Assembly (NCBI RefSeq): GCF_027571385.1
Contig: NZ_CP085636.1
Location: 4,592,001 to 4,656,000 of the forward strand
Reading direction: 5' to 3'
Source: Shewanella sp. MTB7
GTDB taxonomy: Bacteria > Pseudomonadota > Gammaproteobacteria > Enterobacterales > Shewanellaceae
DNA: 64,000 nucleotides
The position numbers and the translations under genes are program-made. Position 1 is the stretch's first letter. Every line of letters starts with the position of its first letter. The notes under the pieces were generated by a model. It made no database searches, was not told the DNA's origin, and saw nothing but the letters and a program-made list of their open reading frames with translations. Shown piece after piece: positions 10,403 through 18,935 of the stretch.

Positions 10403-11281
10403 ATGCCTAAAGCTTTTCAAACTATCGGTCTTATCGGTAAGCCAAATCACCATGGTACCAACCTCACCCTTAAACGATTGCACCACTGGTTAAAGATGCA
10501 GGGATTCGAGATCTTGGTTGAAGAACGGGTTGCAGTCGAAATGGGACCTAATTGCCAATCCGTGGATCTATTGGAACTTGGTGAAAAATGTGATCTAGCC
10601 ATCGTTGTGGGGGGGGATGGCAATATGCTCGGTGCAGCCAGAGTCCTCGCACGTTTCGATATAGGTGTCATTGGGGTTAATAGAGGCAATCTAGGCTTTT
10701 TAACAGATTTACCACCGGATTCATTTGAAGCCGCTTTAAGCGAAGTACTCGACGGGAAATTTGAGACTGAATTTCGCTTTCTACTTGAAACCCAAGTTCA
10801 TCGACATGGCAATATGAAATCCAGTAATACGGCGGTTAATGAGGCTGTTTTACACCCGGGGAAAATTGCTCATATGATTGAATTTGAAGTCTATATAGAC
10901 GGCACATTCATGTACAGTCAGCGCGCCGATGGTATGATAGTTTCAACCCCGACAGGATCGACGGCTTATTCATTGTCGGCTGGCGGAGCTATTTTAACTC
11001 CTAACCTTGAAGCACTCATTTTAGTGCCTATGTTTCCGCACACACTCTCGAGTCGACCTATCGTGGTCGATGCTGCGAGTATTATCAAAATAGTAGTATC
11101 CCCCGATAATGGCGACAACTTAGAGGTAAGCTGTGACGGCCATGTGATGTTACCGGTGCTGCCTGGTGATGAAATTATTATCAAACGCAGTCATGAACGT
11201 TTGAGACTCATTCACCCTAAGGGACATAACTACTTCCATGTATTAAGAAACAAATTAGGCTGGGGTAGTAAGCTGTTTTAG
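10403..11281 (+). CDS. nadK: NAD kinase
   Basis: Phosphorylates NAD+ to NADP+ in the cytoplasm. I use the ATG at 10403, giving 292 residues, the same length as the E. coli enzyme and starting [19 protein letters not shown]; an earlier in-frame ATG at 10358 would add 15 unconserved residues. Family motifs are present: GGDGNML (the conserved GGDG site), [10 protein letters not shown], and [14 protein letters not shown]. Single gene followed by a long terminator hairpin. Confidence 0.96.
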   Translation: MPKAFQTIGLIGKPNHHGTNLTLKRLHHWLKMQGFEILVEERVAVEMGPNCQSVDLLELGEKCDLAIVVGGDGNMLGAARVLARFDIGVIGVNRGNLGFLTDLPPDSFEAALSEVLDGKFETEFRFLLETQVHRHGNMKSSNTAVNEAVLHPGKIAHMIEFEVYIDGTFMYSQRADGMIVSTPTGSTAYSLSAGGAILTPNLEALILVPMFPHTLSSRPIVVDAASIIKIVVSPDNGDNLEVSCDGHVMLPVLPGDEIIIKRSHERLRLIHPKGHNYFHVLRNKLGWGSKLF

Positions 11282-11297
11282 ATCGAACGACAAACAA

Positions 11298-11341
11298 AAA
11301 AGCCTCATGCTTTCTACTCGATAGAAAGCATGAGGCTTTTT
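11298..11341. terminator. bidirectional terminator between nadK and the TonB-domain gene
   Basis: A nearly perfect stem of about 19 bp (AAAGCCTCATGCTTTCTA with its complement) and a five-base loop, A-rich on the left and T-rich on the right. One of the strongest hairpins in the window. Confidence 0.93.
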
Positions 11342-11359
11342 AAGTTTATCTTTTCTAAC

Positions 11360-12457
11360 CTAAGATTTTGACAGGGTGTAATCCAACTGTACCGTACTTG
11401 GTGCGGCAACAGCTTTGCCATCAACAAACTTAGGAGCATAACGCCATTTTTTTATCACTTTAAGAGATTCAGTCTCGAAACGACTTCCTCCTTTTGAATC
11501 GATAATTTTAGGCTCATCGACGAAGCCACTTTCGTCGATGATAAAAGAGAGTTGAACCCAACCTTCTTTCCCATTTCTTATATATGACTTAGGGTAATTG
11601 GGGTGATGACGATAGAGCGGCACCTGCTCTTGATCACCTAACCAAGGACGCATACCGCCTATAGCGATACAGTGTTGAGTCGATTTACTACTCTCCCCTT
11701 CGTGTTCATACAAGTCGACAAGGTAAGCATGAGCCCTAAGCTCATAAGGATGATTATAATCCAACACCGAAAACTGTTTTACCACCTCTTCTAACAGCAT
11801 GATAGTTTCTTTCGTCTTTCTCTTCTCTACAAAATTAATTGAAGCCACTGTAAAAGCTGATGTGACTCTTTTCAGTGCACTTTCAGGTAGTTCCACTTTA
11901 TATATATCATAAGCATCAAACATAAAATCACGTACTTTACGATTATATAAACCCGTTCTGCTTAAATGATCAAATGCAGCTTTCAGCATATCCCCATGAA
12001 CCAGTTTATTGTCAGCCTCTTCAGTTAACTCTAGTGCTTCATAAAAAAGCTCCCTAGCTTCTTTGGCACTGGCGCTTGTCTGAGCGGCACCAACAAGCGG
12101 ATCAATCAACTCAATCGCCTCATTACCAAATTCGACTCTGTAACTGGCTAAAACAGCAAGATAAAGCCTATTGGCTTCCTCATGCTTATCTGTAAAATTA
12201 GCCAACTCACCTGCATAATTTAAAGTTAAATTGGCGAGGTTTATACTACCTTTATCAAACTTTTCGAGCCCTAACCTATAGGTTTGTCCTGCAAGTTTCA
12301 GCGATTTGTCATCATCATTATCAGTAACTGCTTGAAGATACGCTGAGTAACTATCAGAAAACTCTGATGCCAAAACGGGTAAGCAACTAACACTAACGAG
12401 CGTCAGACCTAAGGTTGTAGCAAGAAACTGACGATGTAAACCAAACTGAAACTTCAT
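11360..12457 (-). CDS. periplasmic TonB C-terminal-domain protein
   Basis: A 365-residue protein with a Sec signal peptide (hydrophobic 13-28, likely cut after VLA at about 28-30), a long helical middle with TPR-like repeats (about 35-250), and a C-terminal TonB domain (about 275-362). That domain shows the usual FIIDESGFV strand, the FETESLKVIKKWRYAP helix and the DYTL end. Unlike classical TonB it has no N-terminal membrane anchor that survives cleavage, no proline-rich spacer, and no exbB-exbD beside it. Energy transduction is therefore doubtful; such proteins may be scaffold or envelope components. Function unknown. Confidence 0.75.
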   Translation of the reverse strand: MKFQFGLHRQFLATTLGLTLVSVSCLPVLASEFSDSYSAYLQAVTDNDDDKSLKLAGQTYRLGLEKFDKGSINLANLTLNYAGELANFTDKHEEANRLYLAVLASYRVEFGNEAIELIDPLVGAAQTSASAKEARELFYEALELTEEADNKLVHGDMLKAAFDHLSRTGLYNRKVRDFMFDAYDIYKVELPESALKRVTSAFTVASINFVEKRKTKETIMLLEEVVKQFSVLDYNHPYELRAHAYLVDLYEHEGESSKSTQHCIAIGGMRPWLGDQEQVPLYRHHPNYPKSYIRNGKEGWVQLSFIIDESGFVDEPKIIDSKGGSRFETESLKVIKKWRYAPKFVDGKAVAAPSTVQLDYTLSKS

Positions 12458-12651
12458 AAATATCCTTATTTATACTTGATAGCATGAATTTCCCACGCAT
12501 CAAAATGACTCATTAGTGTAACTAATTAACCTCAAAAATCCAACTTGATAAACCCGCGATTTCGAGACTCGCTTTAATGCTAAACCCATCCAGATAATGA
12601 GCATACAGCTACAACACGCCAAGGACATTCAGATCCCCGTTTTACCAAATA

Positions 12652-13707
12652 TCAAAAGCTGAACCGCTTAGAAGTAGTAAAAAGTCGACGCGCTAACTCA
12701 TCGATTGCCAGCGGCAATAAACTGATGATCTCAAGCCTTGAATCCATCGCATCATCAAGTTCAATAACACTCATCTCCCCATCAATCACATTGAATCCCG
12801 CGATACCCTCATCAGTAATAAGCACGGCCTTAATGCGAGCTACATCCAAGGATTTGATAACCTTAATCACCTCATCAAAATTAAATTCATAACTGAGATC
12901 AAATACCCAACCACAGGAGTAAAATCCTTCACCACTGTTTTGTTTAGTTAATACCCCTCGCTCATCAAATCCAGCAGCGGTTTCAACAGCTTCAATGTCA
13001 AAAACACTTATTGAACGCCCCGTCAGCAGGCTTGATCGCGTCGAAGATACTGACTTTGGTGCCTTTCCAGCACTGTCGAGTAAACTCAACAATTCTATTG
13101 GTAAATTCGGAGTTAACCTAGGTAATAAGCTGAGGAAAAAATAGCGCTTTTGGTCTGAATCCACCAAATCTAAGTCTTCTTCGACATAAGCGATTAAATC
13201 CAAATACTCCTTATCAGAATAGAGATCGGACTTAGTGGCCAATATGATGTCTGCCACCGCCAGTTGTTGATTAAAAATGTCATGGTTTTTATATCGATCA
13301 TCAGATATTTTTCTTGCATCGACCAAGCACACGGTTGATTTAAGGGCGATAACGTTTTGATAGTGAGGTTGACTTAACAGCTTAATCACCTCTTTGGGAT
13401 GCCCTAACCCCGTAGGCTCAATTAATAATCTATCAGGCTTTGCTTTAGCGATAAGCTGATTAACGGCAACTTGCATAGGCACACTCGCAGCACAACATAA
13501 ACATCCGCCCGCCACTTCGCGGATCTCAATGCTCTCCCCACCGCCTGATAACAAGGCGCCATCTATACCAATTTCACCAAACTCATTGACTAAAATAGCC
13601 CAAGTCTCTCCCTCTGGTTTACCCGCTAATAACTGCTTAATGAAGGTCGTTTTACCCACGCCCAAAAAGCCAGTGATCACATTGGTAGGAATAGGTTTTA
13701 GTATCAT
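12652..13707 (-). CDS. CobW/COG0523-family GTPase (putative metallochaperone)
   Basis: A G3E-family GTPase of 351 residues. The Walker A motif GFLGVGKTT lies near residues 13-21. The metal-binding CxCC motif is present in GGCLCCA. TKSDL serves as the base-recognition motif, and a CobW C-terminal domain follows. Members insert or guard Zn, Co or Fe in target enzymes; which metal cannot be told here, as there is no neighbouring target or Zur box. I use the ATG at 13707 (MILKPIPTNVITGFLG), because the nucleotide-binding strand starts directly after it; a further 20 residues upstream would be unconserved. Confidence 0.87.
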   Translation of the reverse strand: MILKPIPTNVITGFLGVGKTTFIKQLLAGKPEGETWAILVNEFGEIGIDGALLSGGGESIEIREVAGGCLCCAASVPMQVAVNQLIAKAKPDRLLIEPTGLGHPKEVIKLLSQPHYQNVIALKSTVCLVDARKISDDRYKNHDIFNQQLAVADIILATKSDLYSDKEYLDLIAYVEEDLDLVDSDQKRYFFLSLLPRLTPNLPIELLSLLDSAGKAPKSVSSTRSSLLTGRSISVFDIEAVETAAGFDERGVLTKQNSGEGFYSCGWVFDLSYEFNFDEVIKVIKSLDVARIKAVLITDEGIAGFNVIDGEMSVIELDDAMDSRLEIISLLPLAIDELARRLFTTSKRFSF

Positions 13708-13988
13708 GATGGATCTCAAGTGACATGAAAGATCCGACAGTGTAGGTGGAAACCTGACAAGTCTCAATCTCTAGCCCCTTAACAGCAAGCACAAACAAAA
13801 CCCAACCGTAACACCTCTGGATCATTTTCATCACAACACCGTAAAGAGTGTAAGTTTCTGCGTAAAAAGTCCGCACCCAGTCTCAAAAATCACGCTATTT
13901 TATAGCAAGCGAATTGACAGCTGTATAGAATCCTTCCGAAGCTCAAACAAATGAGCTCAAGATAATAATTACGATTAATAATAAAAAT

Positions 13989-15401
13989 ATGATGGGTCAT
14001 AAAATGAAACTACTTAAAACCGCAGCAGCGGCCGCTATCTCTATGGCGTTATTAGCAGGATGTAATGACGACACAACCAACATTACCAATCCAGTTGAGC
14101 CAACGCCAGATGCAACGAACGTTCGCTTCAGCACATACAACCTCTCTTTCGACCGTTCTACGTTTGAAGAGCTTGTTACTGAGATGCAAATTACAGCTCC
14201 AGAGCAAGAAGTATTAATGCAAGGTTGGTTTGATGAAACCTTAACTGAGGCTGACCTTAAAATTGCTGAAAAGGTTATCCAGATCCGTAACGTGGCAGCG
14301 ATTATTCAAACTGAGCGTCCAGCAGTATTGATGATGGGTGAGTTTAACAATGACGGTATCGCTAAAAACCAAGATGCTATCAAAGGTTTCCGCTTAAACT
14401 ACCTTGCCGTACCTCAAAATAGTTTAGGAACAACATCTGATGAAAAGAAGATGCTTAAGCCGATTCAGTTCGCTTACGCTGAAAATTTCTCAACCAATAC
14501 AGGTCTATTAAGTGACTTCGATCTAGACAGAGATGGAAAAGTTGCACTACCAGGCGATGCATGGGGCTTTGGCTTCTATCACGGTCAATATGCATTTGGC
14601 CTATTATCTCAGTACCCAATTGATACTGATAACATCCGTACTTTCCAAAACTTTAAATGGAAAGATATGCCGGGTGAAGTCAATCCAACTATCGTGAATT
14701 GTGACGATGATAAAAACCCAATTCCAGACGGCATGAAGTGTGGTGACGAGTGGTACTCAGCTGAAGCGTGGGCAGAAAAACCGCTTTCATCTAAAAACCA
14801 TGTGGATGCACCGATCCTAATCCCAACCGCCACTGGCGAGAAAGTGGTTCATCTACTGCTATCACATCCAACACCGCCAGTATTCGATACAGTGACTGAA
14901 AATAACAAGTTATTGAATCGTGCTGAGATCGACTTCTGGAATGATTATGTTGCTGGTGAAGACTATATCTATGATGACGCAGGCAAAAAAGGCGGCTTAA
15001 GTTTAGATGCTTCGTTTGTTGTCATGGGCGATCTTAACGCCGATCCTGAAAATGGTGACGGCTTCCTTGATGCCATCCAAGATCTAATGAATCATAACCG
15101 TGTAAACACATTGGCTACAGACGGTGTCTACGCACCTAGCAGCTTTGGCTCTACAGAGTGTTATGCATTAGGTTTCTGTAAAGAGAACACCTTCCCAGAG
15201 CGAGTGACCAGTACCTTTGGCCTTCGTGTTGACCATGCCATTCCATCAAACGACCTTAACATCATAGATTCTGGTGTTTTCTGGCCTGCCACTTTCGAAG
15301 AGGGCTATATGTTGATGAATGATAAGCGTGTTGGAAAATGGGGTAACGGCAAAGATATCTCTTCTGATCACCGCTTAGTCTGGATTGAAGCTGAGCTTTA
15401 A
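13989..15401 (+). CDS. lipoprotein of the endonuclease/exonuclease/phosphatase fold
   Basis: A 470-residue exported lipoprotein. The lipobox LLAGC lies at about residues 21-25, so the protein should be tethered to an envelope membrane. The mature part has the metal-dependent phosphoesterase pattern: an early MMGEFNN glutamate segment, MGDLNADPENGDG in the middle, and a late SSDHRLVW with the catalytic-type DH. Its substrate is unknown; relatives include nucleases, phosphodiesterases and sphingomyelinase-like enzymes. An ATG at 14004 (MKLLKTAAA) is a possible alternative start and gives a cleaner signal peptide. Isolated gene with its own terminator. Confidence 0.8.
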   Translation: MMGHKMKLLKTAAAAAISMALLAGCNDDTTNITNPVEPTPDATNVRFSTYNLSFDRSTFEELVTEMQITAPEQEVLMQGWFDETLTEADLKIAEKVIQIRNVAAIIQTERPAVLMMGEFNNDGIAKNQDAIKGFRLNYLAVPQNSLGTTSDEKKMLKPIQFAYAENFSTNTGLLSDFDLDRDGKVALPGDAWGFGFYHGQYAFGLLSQYPIDTDNIRTFQNFKWKDMPGEVNPTIVNCDDDKNPIPDGMKCGDEWYSAEAWAEKPLSSKNHVDAPILIPTATGEKVVHLLLSHPTPPVFDTVTENNKLLNRAEIDFWNDYVAGEDYIYDDAGKKGGLSLDASFVVMGDLNADPENGDGFLDAIQDLMNHNRVNTLATDGVYAPSSFGSTECYALGFCKENTFPERVTSTFGLRVDHAIPSNDLNIIDSGVFWPATFEEGYMLMNDKRVGKWGNGKDISSDHRLVWIEAEL

Positions 15402-15430
15402 TCTGAAATAAACATCGCTTAATTAACCTA

Positions 15431-15459
15431 AAGGGAGCCAATTGGCTCCCTTATTTTTT
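15431..15459 (+). terminator. terminator after the phosphoesterase-fold lipoprotein gene
   Basis: GGGAGCCA paired with TGGCTCCC around an AT centre, followed by a T-rich run. Confidence 0.85.
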
Positions 15460-15579
15460 ACTATCCCATGGGGAAGTGAAGGTATAACCAGAAATGGCAA
15501 GCTTTCCACTGTCCTCCTTTAAAAATATGGACATGACAATGAAACCATAGTAAGTATTTAACACACAAAAGTCCAAATG

Positions 15580-15604
15580 TAGACTTTAAATAGATAAAAG
15601 TCTA
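15580..15604. promoter_or_regulatory. candidate operator of the RES-Xre toxin-antitoxin operon
   Basis: A perfect 8-bp inverted repeat, TAGACTTT and AAAGTCTA, separated by 9 bases, 34 bp before the antitoxin start. A further AAAGTC half-site lies at about 15568. Antitoxins of this class usually repress their own promoter, so this is the obvious binding site; the assignment is inference. Confidence 0.6.
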
Positions 15605-15637
15605 TTATTAAACTAGTGATTTATGAGAGGACCGATC

Positions 15638-16051
15638 ATGCCTAACACTAACATTCAACATCAACACCTTGGTATTAACTCCGCTCACGCGTCTAAAGTG
15701 GGTTTTGACGCAGCAGTAACCATCCTTCAACACTGGGGATGTAAGACTGAGGCCATAACCCATATTTTGAGGGTTAACCGTTCATCTTACTTTGCCTATA
15801 AATCAGGTAAAAAAGCCTTCGTTTTGGATAAAGACCAACTCACTCGAATTAGCTATATTCTTAATATTCATGCCGCATTGAGACAGTTTTTCACCAACCC
15901 AGAAAACGTCTATGGCTATATGAATATGGTCAATAATAACCCCTACTTCGAAGGCCGTAAACCGCTTGAAATAATCGAAGCTGGAGATTTCGGAGCATTA
16001 CACGAAGTTTACAAACGAGTTGATCAATTACGCAGTGGTGGATGGTCATAG
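15638..16051 (+). CDS. Xre/MbcA/ParS-type antitoxin of a RES-Xre module
   Basis: A 137-residue DNA-binding antitoxin. A helix-turn-helix-like region lies around residues 35-65 (CKTEAITHILRVNRSSYFAYK). The C-terminal MbcA/ParS (DUF2384-type) toxin-binding domain shows the characteristic ENVYGYMNMVNNNPYFEGRK and PLEIIEAGDFGALHEVYKRV blocks. I choose the ATG at 15638, because GAGAGGA lies at the right distance before it; an upstream in-frame ATG at 15623 overlaps that ribosome site. It precedes and slightly overlaps the RES toxin gene, the standard order. Role: binds and neutralises the toxin and represses the operon. Confidence 0.88.
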   Translation: MPNTNIQHQHLGINSAHASKVGFDAAVTILQHWGCKTEAITHILRVNRSSYFAYKSGKKAFVLDKDQLTRISYILNIHAALRQFFTNPENVYGYMNMVNNNPYFEGRKPLEIIEAGDFGALHEVYKRVDQLRSGGWS

Positions 16052-16734
16052 TGAGTTCAACATTAACAAATAAAAAGACCTATCGTCTGGTTAATACAAG
16101 ATTTCCTGCAATCGACATCTTTGATGACTGTGCCAATATCGATGAGTTTGAGGTTTTGTATGCTCTACAAAGCTTAACAAACCCTAGATTGCAAAATGAA
16201 ACGGGGGATCTCACGTTATTAAATCTCGACCAAATTCCGTTTGGAATTAATGGCTGCTCCTATGCAACGGCTTCTTTTACTCACATAAATAGAGACGGCA
16301 GTAGATTCTCTAATGGCGAGTTCGGGGTTTTATACCTAGCTGACACTATGGAAACGGCTATTGCAGAAACTCGTTATCATGTTCAAAAGATGTTATCCCT
16401 TATTGAAGGGCTGCATTTTGAAATGATAGTGATGAAAGGTTTATCTTGTACCATAAGCGGCGATTTAATCGATATTAGTGCCAACACAATGGCAGAGATG
16501 CAAGCTACTGACATTTATCATCATAGTGATTACAGCACTTCCCAGCATTTAGGGTTTAAATACCGCAAACAAGGAGTAGAAGGATTGCACTATACGAGTG
16601 TGCGAAATCCAATGTCCAGTTGCTACGCCCTGTTTACGCCCAAAGGAGTCACAGAGATCATTCAGTCTGCGCATTACGAATATGTGTGGGATGGTAAGTC
16701 AATAGAAGTGAGAGGCATAACAGCGATTTGGTAA
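16042..16734 (+). CDS. RES-domain toxin (NAD+-depleting)
   Basis: A 230-residue RES-domain protein. The domain name comes from conserved Arg, Glu and Ser, which are visible: the Arg in NRDGSRFS, the Glu in METAIAETRYH, and the Ser in the C-terminal part (MSSCYALF or QSAHYEY). Characterised members degrade NAD+ and arrest growth. The gene overlaps the antitoxin by 10 bases if translation starts at the ATG at 16042, or by one base at the GTG at 16051, giving 227 residues. It is intact and has no frame disruption, so the pair is probably functional. Confidence 0.88.
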   Translation: MVIVSSTLTNKKTYRLVNTRFPAIDIFDDCANIDEFEVLYALQSLTNPRLQNETGDLTLLNLDQIPFGINGCSYATASFTHINRDGSRFSNGEFGVLYLADTMETAIAETRYHVQKMLSLIEGLHFEMIVMKGLSCTISGDLIDISANTMAEMQATDIYHHSDYSTSQHLGFKYRKQGVEGLHYTSVRNPMSSCYALFTPKGVTEIIQSAHYEYVWDGKSIEVRGITAIW

Positions 16735-16956
16735 ACATGTCGGATAACAAGGCTTAAGTGTCTTTTTGTTGGGTTCATTAATGTCTATTGTTTGCAGTAT
16801 GCTTATATGCACACCGCAGGTGATAGGTACGAGCTTCAAATATTTCAGCCAATATCAATTCAGCCAGAAGCTCAAACTAGAACTAGAACTAGAAGATGCC
16901 ATCAGCCTTCATTAGAAGGCTGAATATCATAATGATGTAAGGTTAATTCACCGTAA

Positions 16957-18255
16957 TTAACGCTTCTTTTCACCTCTACGACTTGCATAGCTTGGTTTGT
17001 CGGCAGATTGACCGCCTGAACGTTTATGGGCTTGGCCTCTTTTAGCACTTGGCTTGCCTTTGCGTCTATCGACGTGCTTCTTAGCCGATGACTCTTCTGT
17101 ATTTTCTCGATAACGAGCAGGAAGTGGAGTCCCCTCTTCATAACCTGGCACCACGATGCGAGGCAGCTTAAGTTCGATTAGTGCTTCGATCTCTGCAAGC
17201 TTCTTCTCATCGGCTGGACACACAAAAGAGATAGAATGTCCGGTGAGACCAGCACGTCCCGTACGTCCGATACGGTGAATGTAATCTTCAGCCTCAAATG
17301 GCAGCTCTATATTAACCACCAAAGGTAGGGCTTGAATGTCTAGCCCTCTGGCTGCGACATCAGTGGCCACCAGCACACGCAGTGCGCCGCTCTTAAACTC
17401 ATCTAACGCACGGTTACGTGCGCCTTGGGTTTTATCACCGTGGAATACGGCACTCTTGAGTCCATCAAGCGTTAACTCTTTTTGAATATGTTCTGCGCTC
17501 TCTTTTGAACTGGCGAACACAAGTACTTGCTGCCAGTTATTACGACCGACTAATTCAGACAAGAGCTCTGACTTTCTGCGCTTATCGACTAAATACACTT
17601 CTTGTTCGACACTCGAGGCTGACTTACTGGTGGCCACATTGATCCACTTAGGCGCAGACAACATCTTCTCAGCTAAGATTTTTACATCATCGCTGTACGT
17701 AGCCGAAAAGAAGTGAGTCACATGCTGACGAGCGACCAAGGCTTTTACACGTTCAATATCACGCACAAATCCCATGTCCAGCATTCTGTCAGCTTCATCG
17801 ATCACTAAGCTGGTGACGCTAGCAAGATCTAAACCATGCTGACCAATAAAGTCGAACAGTCGTCCAGGGGTAGCCACTAGAATGTCGACACCTGCATTTA
17901 GTGCTTTACGCTGCGGATTCATATTGGCACCGCCATAAACCGCCAAGGTTTTTAGCGAGGTGAACTGACTGTAACGGGTAATATTGTCGGCAACTTGAAT
18001 GGCAAGCTCTCGTGTCGGCGTCAGTATTAATCCTCGCAGTGAGCTTACACTTAACGACTCCCGAAGCAGTTTTTCCAATAATGGTAGAGCAAATGCTGCT
18101 GTTTTCCCGGTTCCAGTTTCAGCGCAAGCCATGAGATCACAACCCGTTAAGGCTACAGGGATCACTTCTGATTGCACCTGAGTCAGTTTTTGATAACCAC
18201 ATGCCTCTATGGCTTCAATAATTGAAGGGGCTAAATCAAGTGTTTCGAATTTCAT
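16957..18255 (-). CDS. DEAD-box ATP-dependent RNA helicase, RhlE-like
   Basis: An RNA helicase of 432 residues. Motifs in order: the Q motif (KLTQVQ), motif I AETGTGKT, PTRELA, DEAD near residue 151, SAT, a second RecA domain with ATDVAARGLD, and HRIGRTGRAG. A basic, low-complexity tail (about 385-432) rich in Lys, Arg and Ser follows and probably binds RNA. Overall it fits the RhlE/SrmB group used in ribosome assembly or cold adaptation. A second helicase of the same group is at about 40-41 kb. Single gene; a short three-fold hexamer repeat lies after it near 16877. Confidence 0.9.
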   Translation of the reverse strand: MKFETLDLAPSIIEAIEACGYQKLTQVQSEVIPVALTGCDLMACAETGTGKTAAFALPLLEKLLRESLSVSSLRGLILTPTRELAIQVADNITRYSQFTSLKTLAVYGGANMNPQRKALNAGVDILVATPGRLFDFIGQHGLDLASVTSLVIDEADRMLDMGFVRDIERVKALVARQHVTHFFSATYSDDVKILAEKMLSAPKWINVATSKSASSVEQEVYLVDKRRKSELLSELVGRNNWQQVLVFASSKESAEHIQKELTLDGLKSAVFHGDKTQGARNRALDEFKSGALRVLVATDVAARGLDIQALPLVVNIELPFEAEDYIHRIGRTGRAGLTGHSISFVCPADEKKLAEIEALIELKLPRIVVPGYEEGTPLPARYRENTEESSAKKHVDRRKGKPSAKRGQAHKRSGGQSADKPSYASRRGEKKR

Positions 18256-18435
18256 GGAAAGCGTGTCCGGGAAAATAAATGAGGCGGGAGTCTACCAAAA
18301 TCATTGCTTATTGGCTATTAAGATAGCGGTTCATGGTGCAACTAAACTCTCTCAAATTAAGATAATAACAGGTATAACCTCTCTTAAATGCGGATATGCT
18401 AGACTAGCGCCAATTATCCTCGAGCCCATGACACC

Positions 18436-18882
18436 ATGCAAAATAAAAAAGAGATGAATTACAGTAAAACCTTTCACTTCCCAATTCAGATCTATTATGA
18501 AGACACCGACTTTTCAGGTGTGGTTTATCACCCCAACTTTCTAAAGTATTTTGAGCGAGCAAGAGAGCATGTGATCGGCGCTAATGTCCTCGCTTCACTC
18601 TGGGAAGTACAAGGTTTAGGTTTTGCCGTATATCGCAGTGATATGCTTTGCCATGATGGGGTTGAGTTTGCGGATATTATCGATGTTCGAACCCAGTTCT
18701 ACTTCGAGAGCAAATATAGAACGGTATGGAAGCAAGAGATTTGGCGTCCCAACGCTAGCAAGCCCGCAGTGACCGCGACCATAGAGATGGTGTGCATGAA
18801 TAAAGCACGTCAACTGGCGCCTATGACACCAAGCTTACAGGCCCTACTAAACCAATCTTTCGAGTCTATCGTGACAATCTAA
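18436..18882 (+). CDS. YbgC-type acyl-CoA thioesterase (hot-dog fold)
   Basis: A 148-residue single hot-dog-domain protein. The catalytic signature YYEDTDFSGVVYHPNFLKYF, with the active aspartate, is a good match to the YbgC/4-hydroxybenzoyl-CoA thioesterase family, which hydrolyses short-chain or acyl-CoA thioesters. Here it is not beside tol-pal genes, unlike typical ybgC, so this may be a paralogue rather than the Tol-associated copy. The start could be the ATG at 18436 or the one 18 bases later (MNYSKTF). Confidence 0.85.
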   Translation: MQNKKEMNYSKTFHFPIQIYYEDTDFSGVVYHPNFLKYFERAREHVIGANVLASLWEVQGLGFAVYRSDMLCHDGVEFADIIDVRTQFYFESKYRTVWKQEIWRPNASKPAVTATIEMVCMNKARQLAPMTPSLQALLNQSFESIVTI

Positions 18883-18935
18883 CGATGTAAGCGATACCGA
18901 ATTTGGGAATACAAGTGGTCTGTGAGTCAACGGCT

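Noticed and set aside
16877..16895. Three copies of a hexamer (ACTAGA-like) after the toxin gene
   Set aside because: Too short and too few copies to be meaningful.
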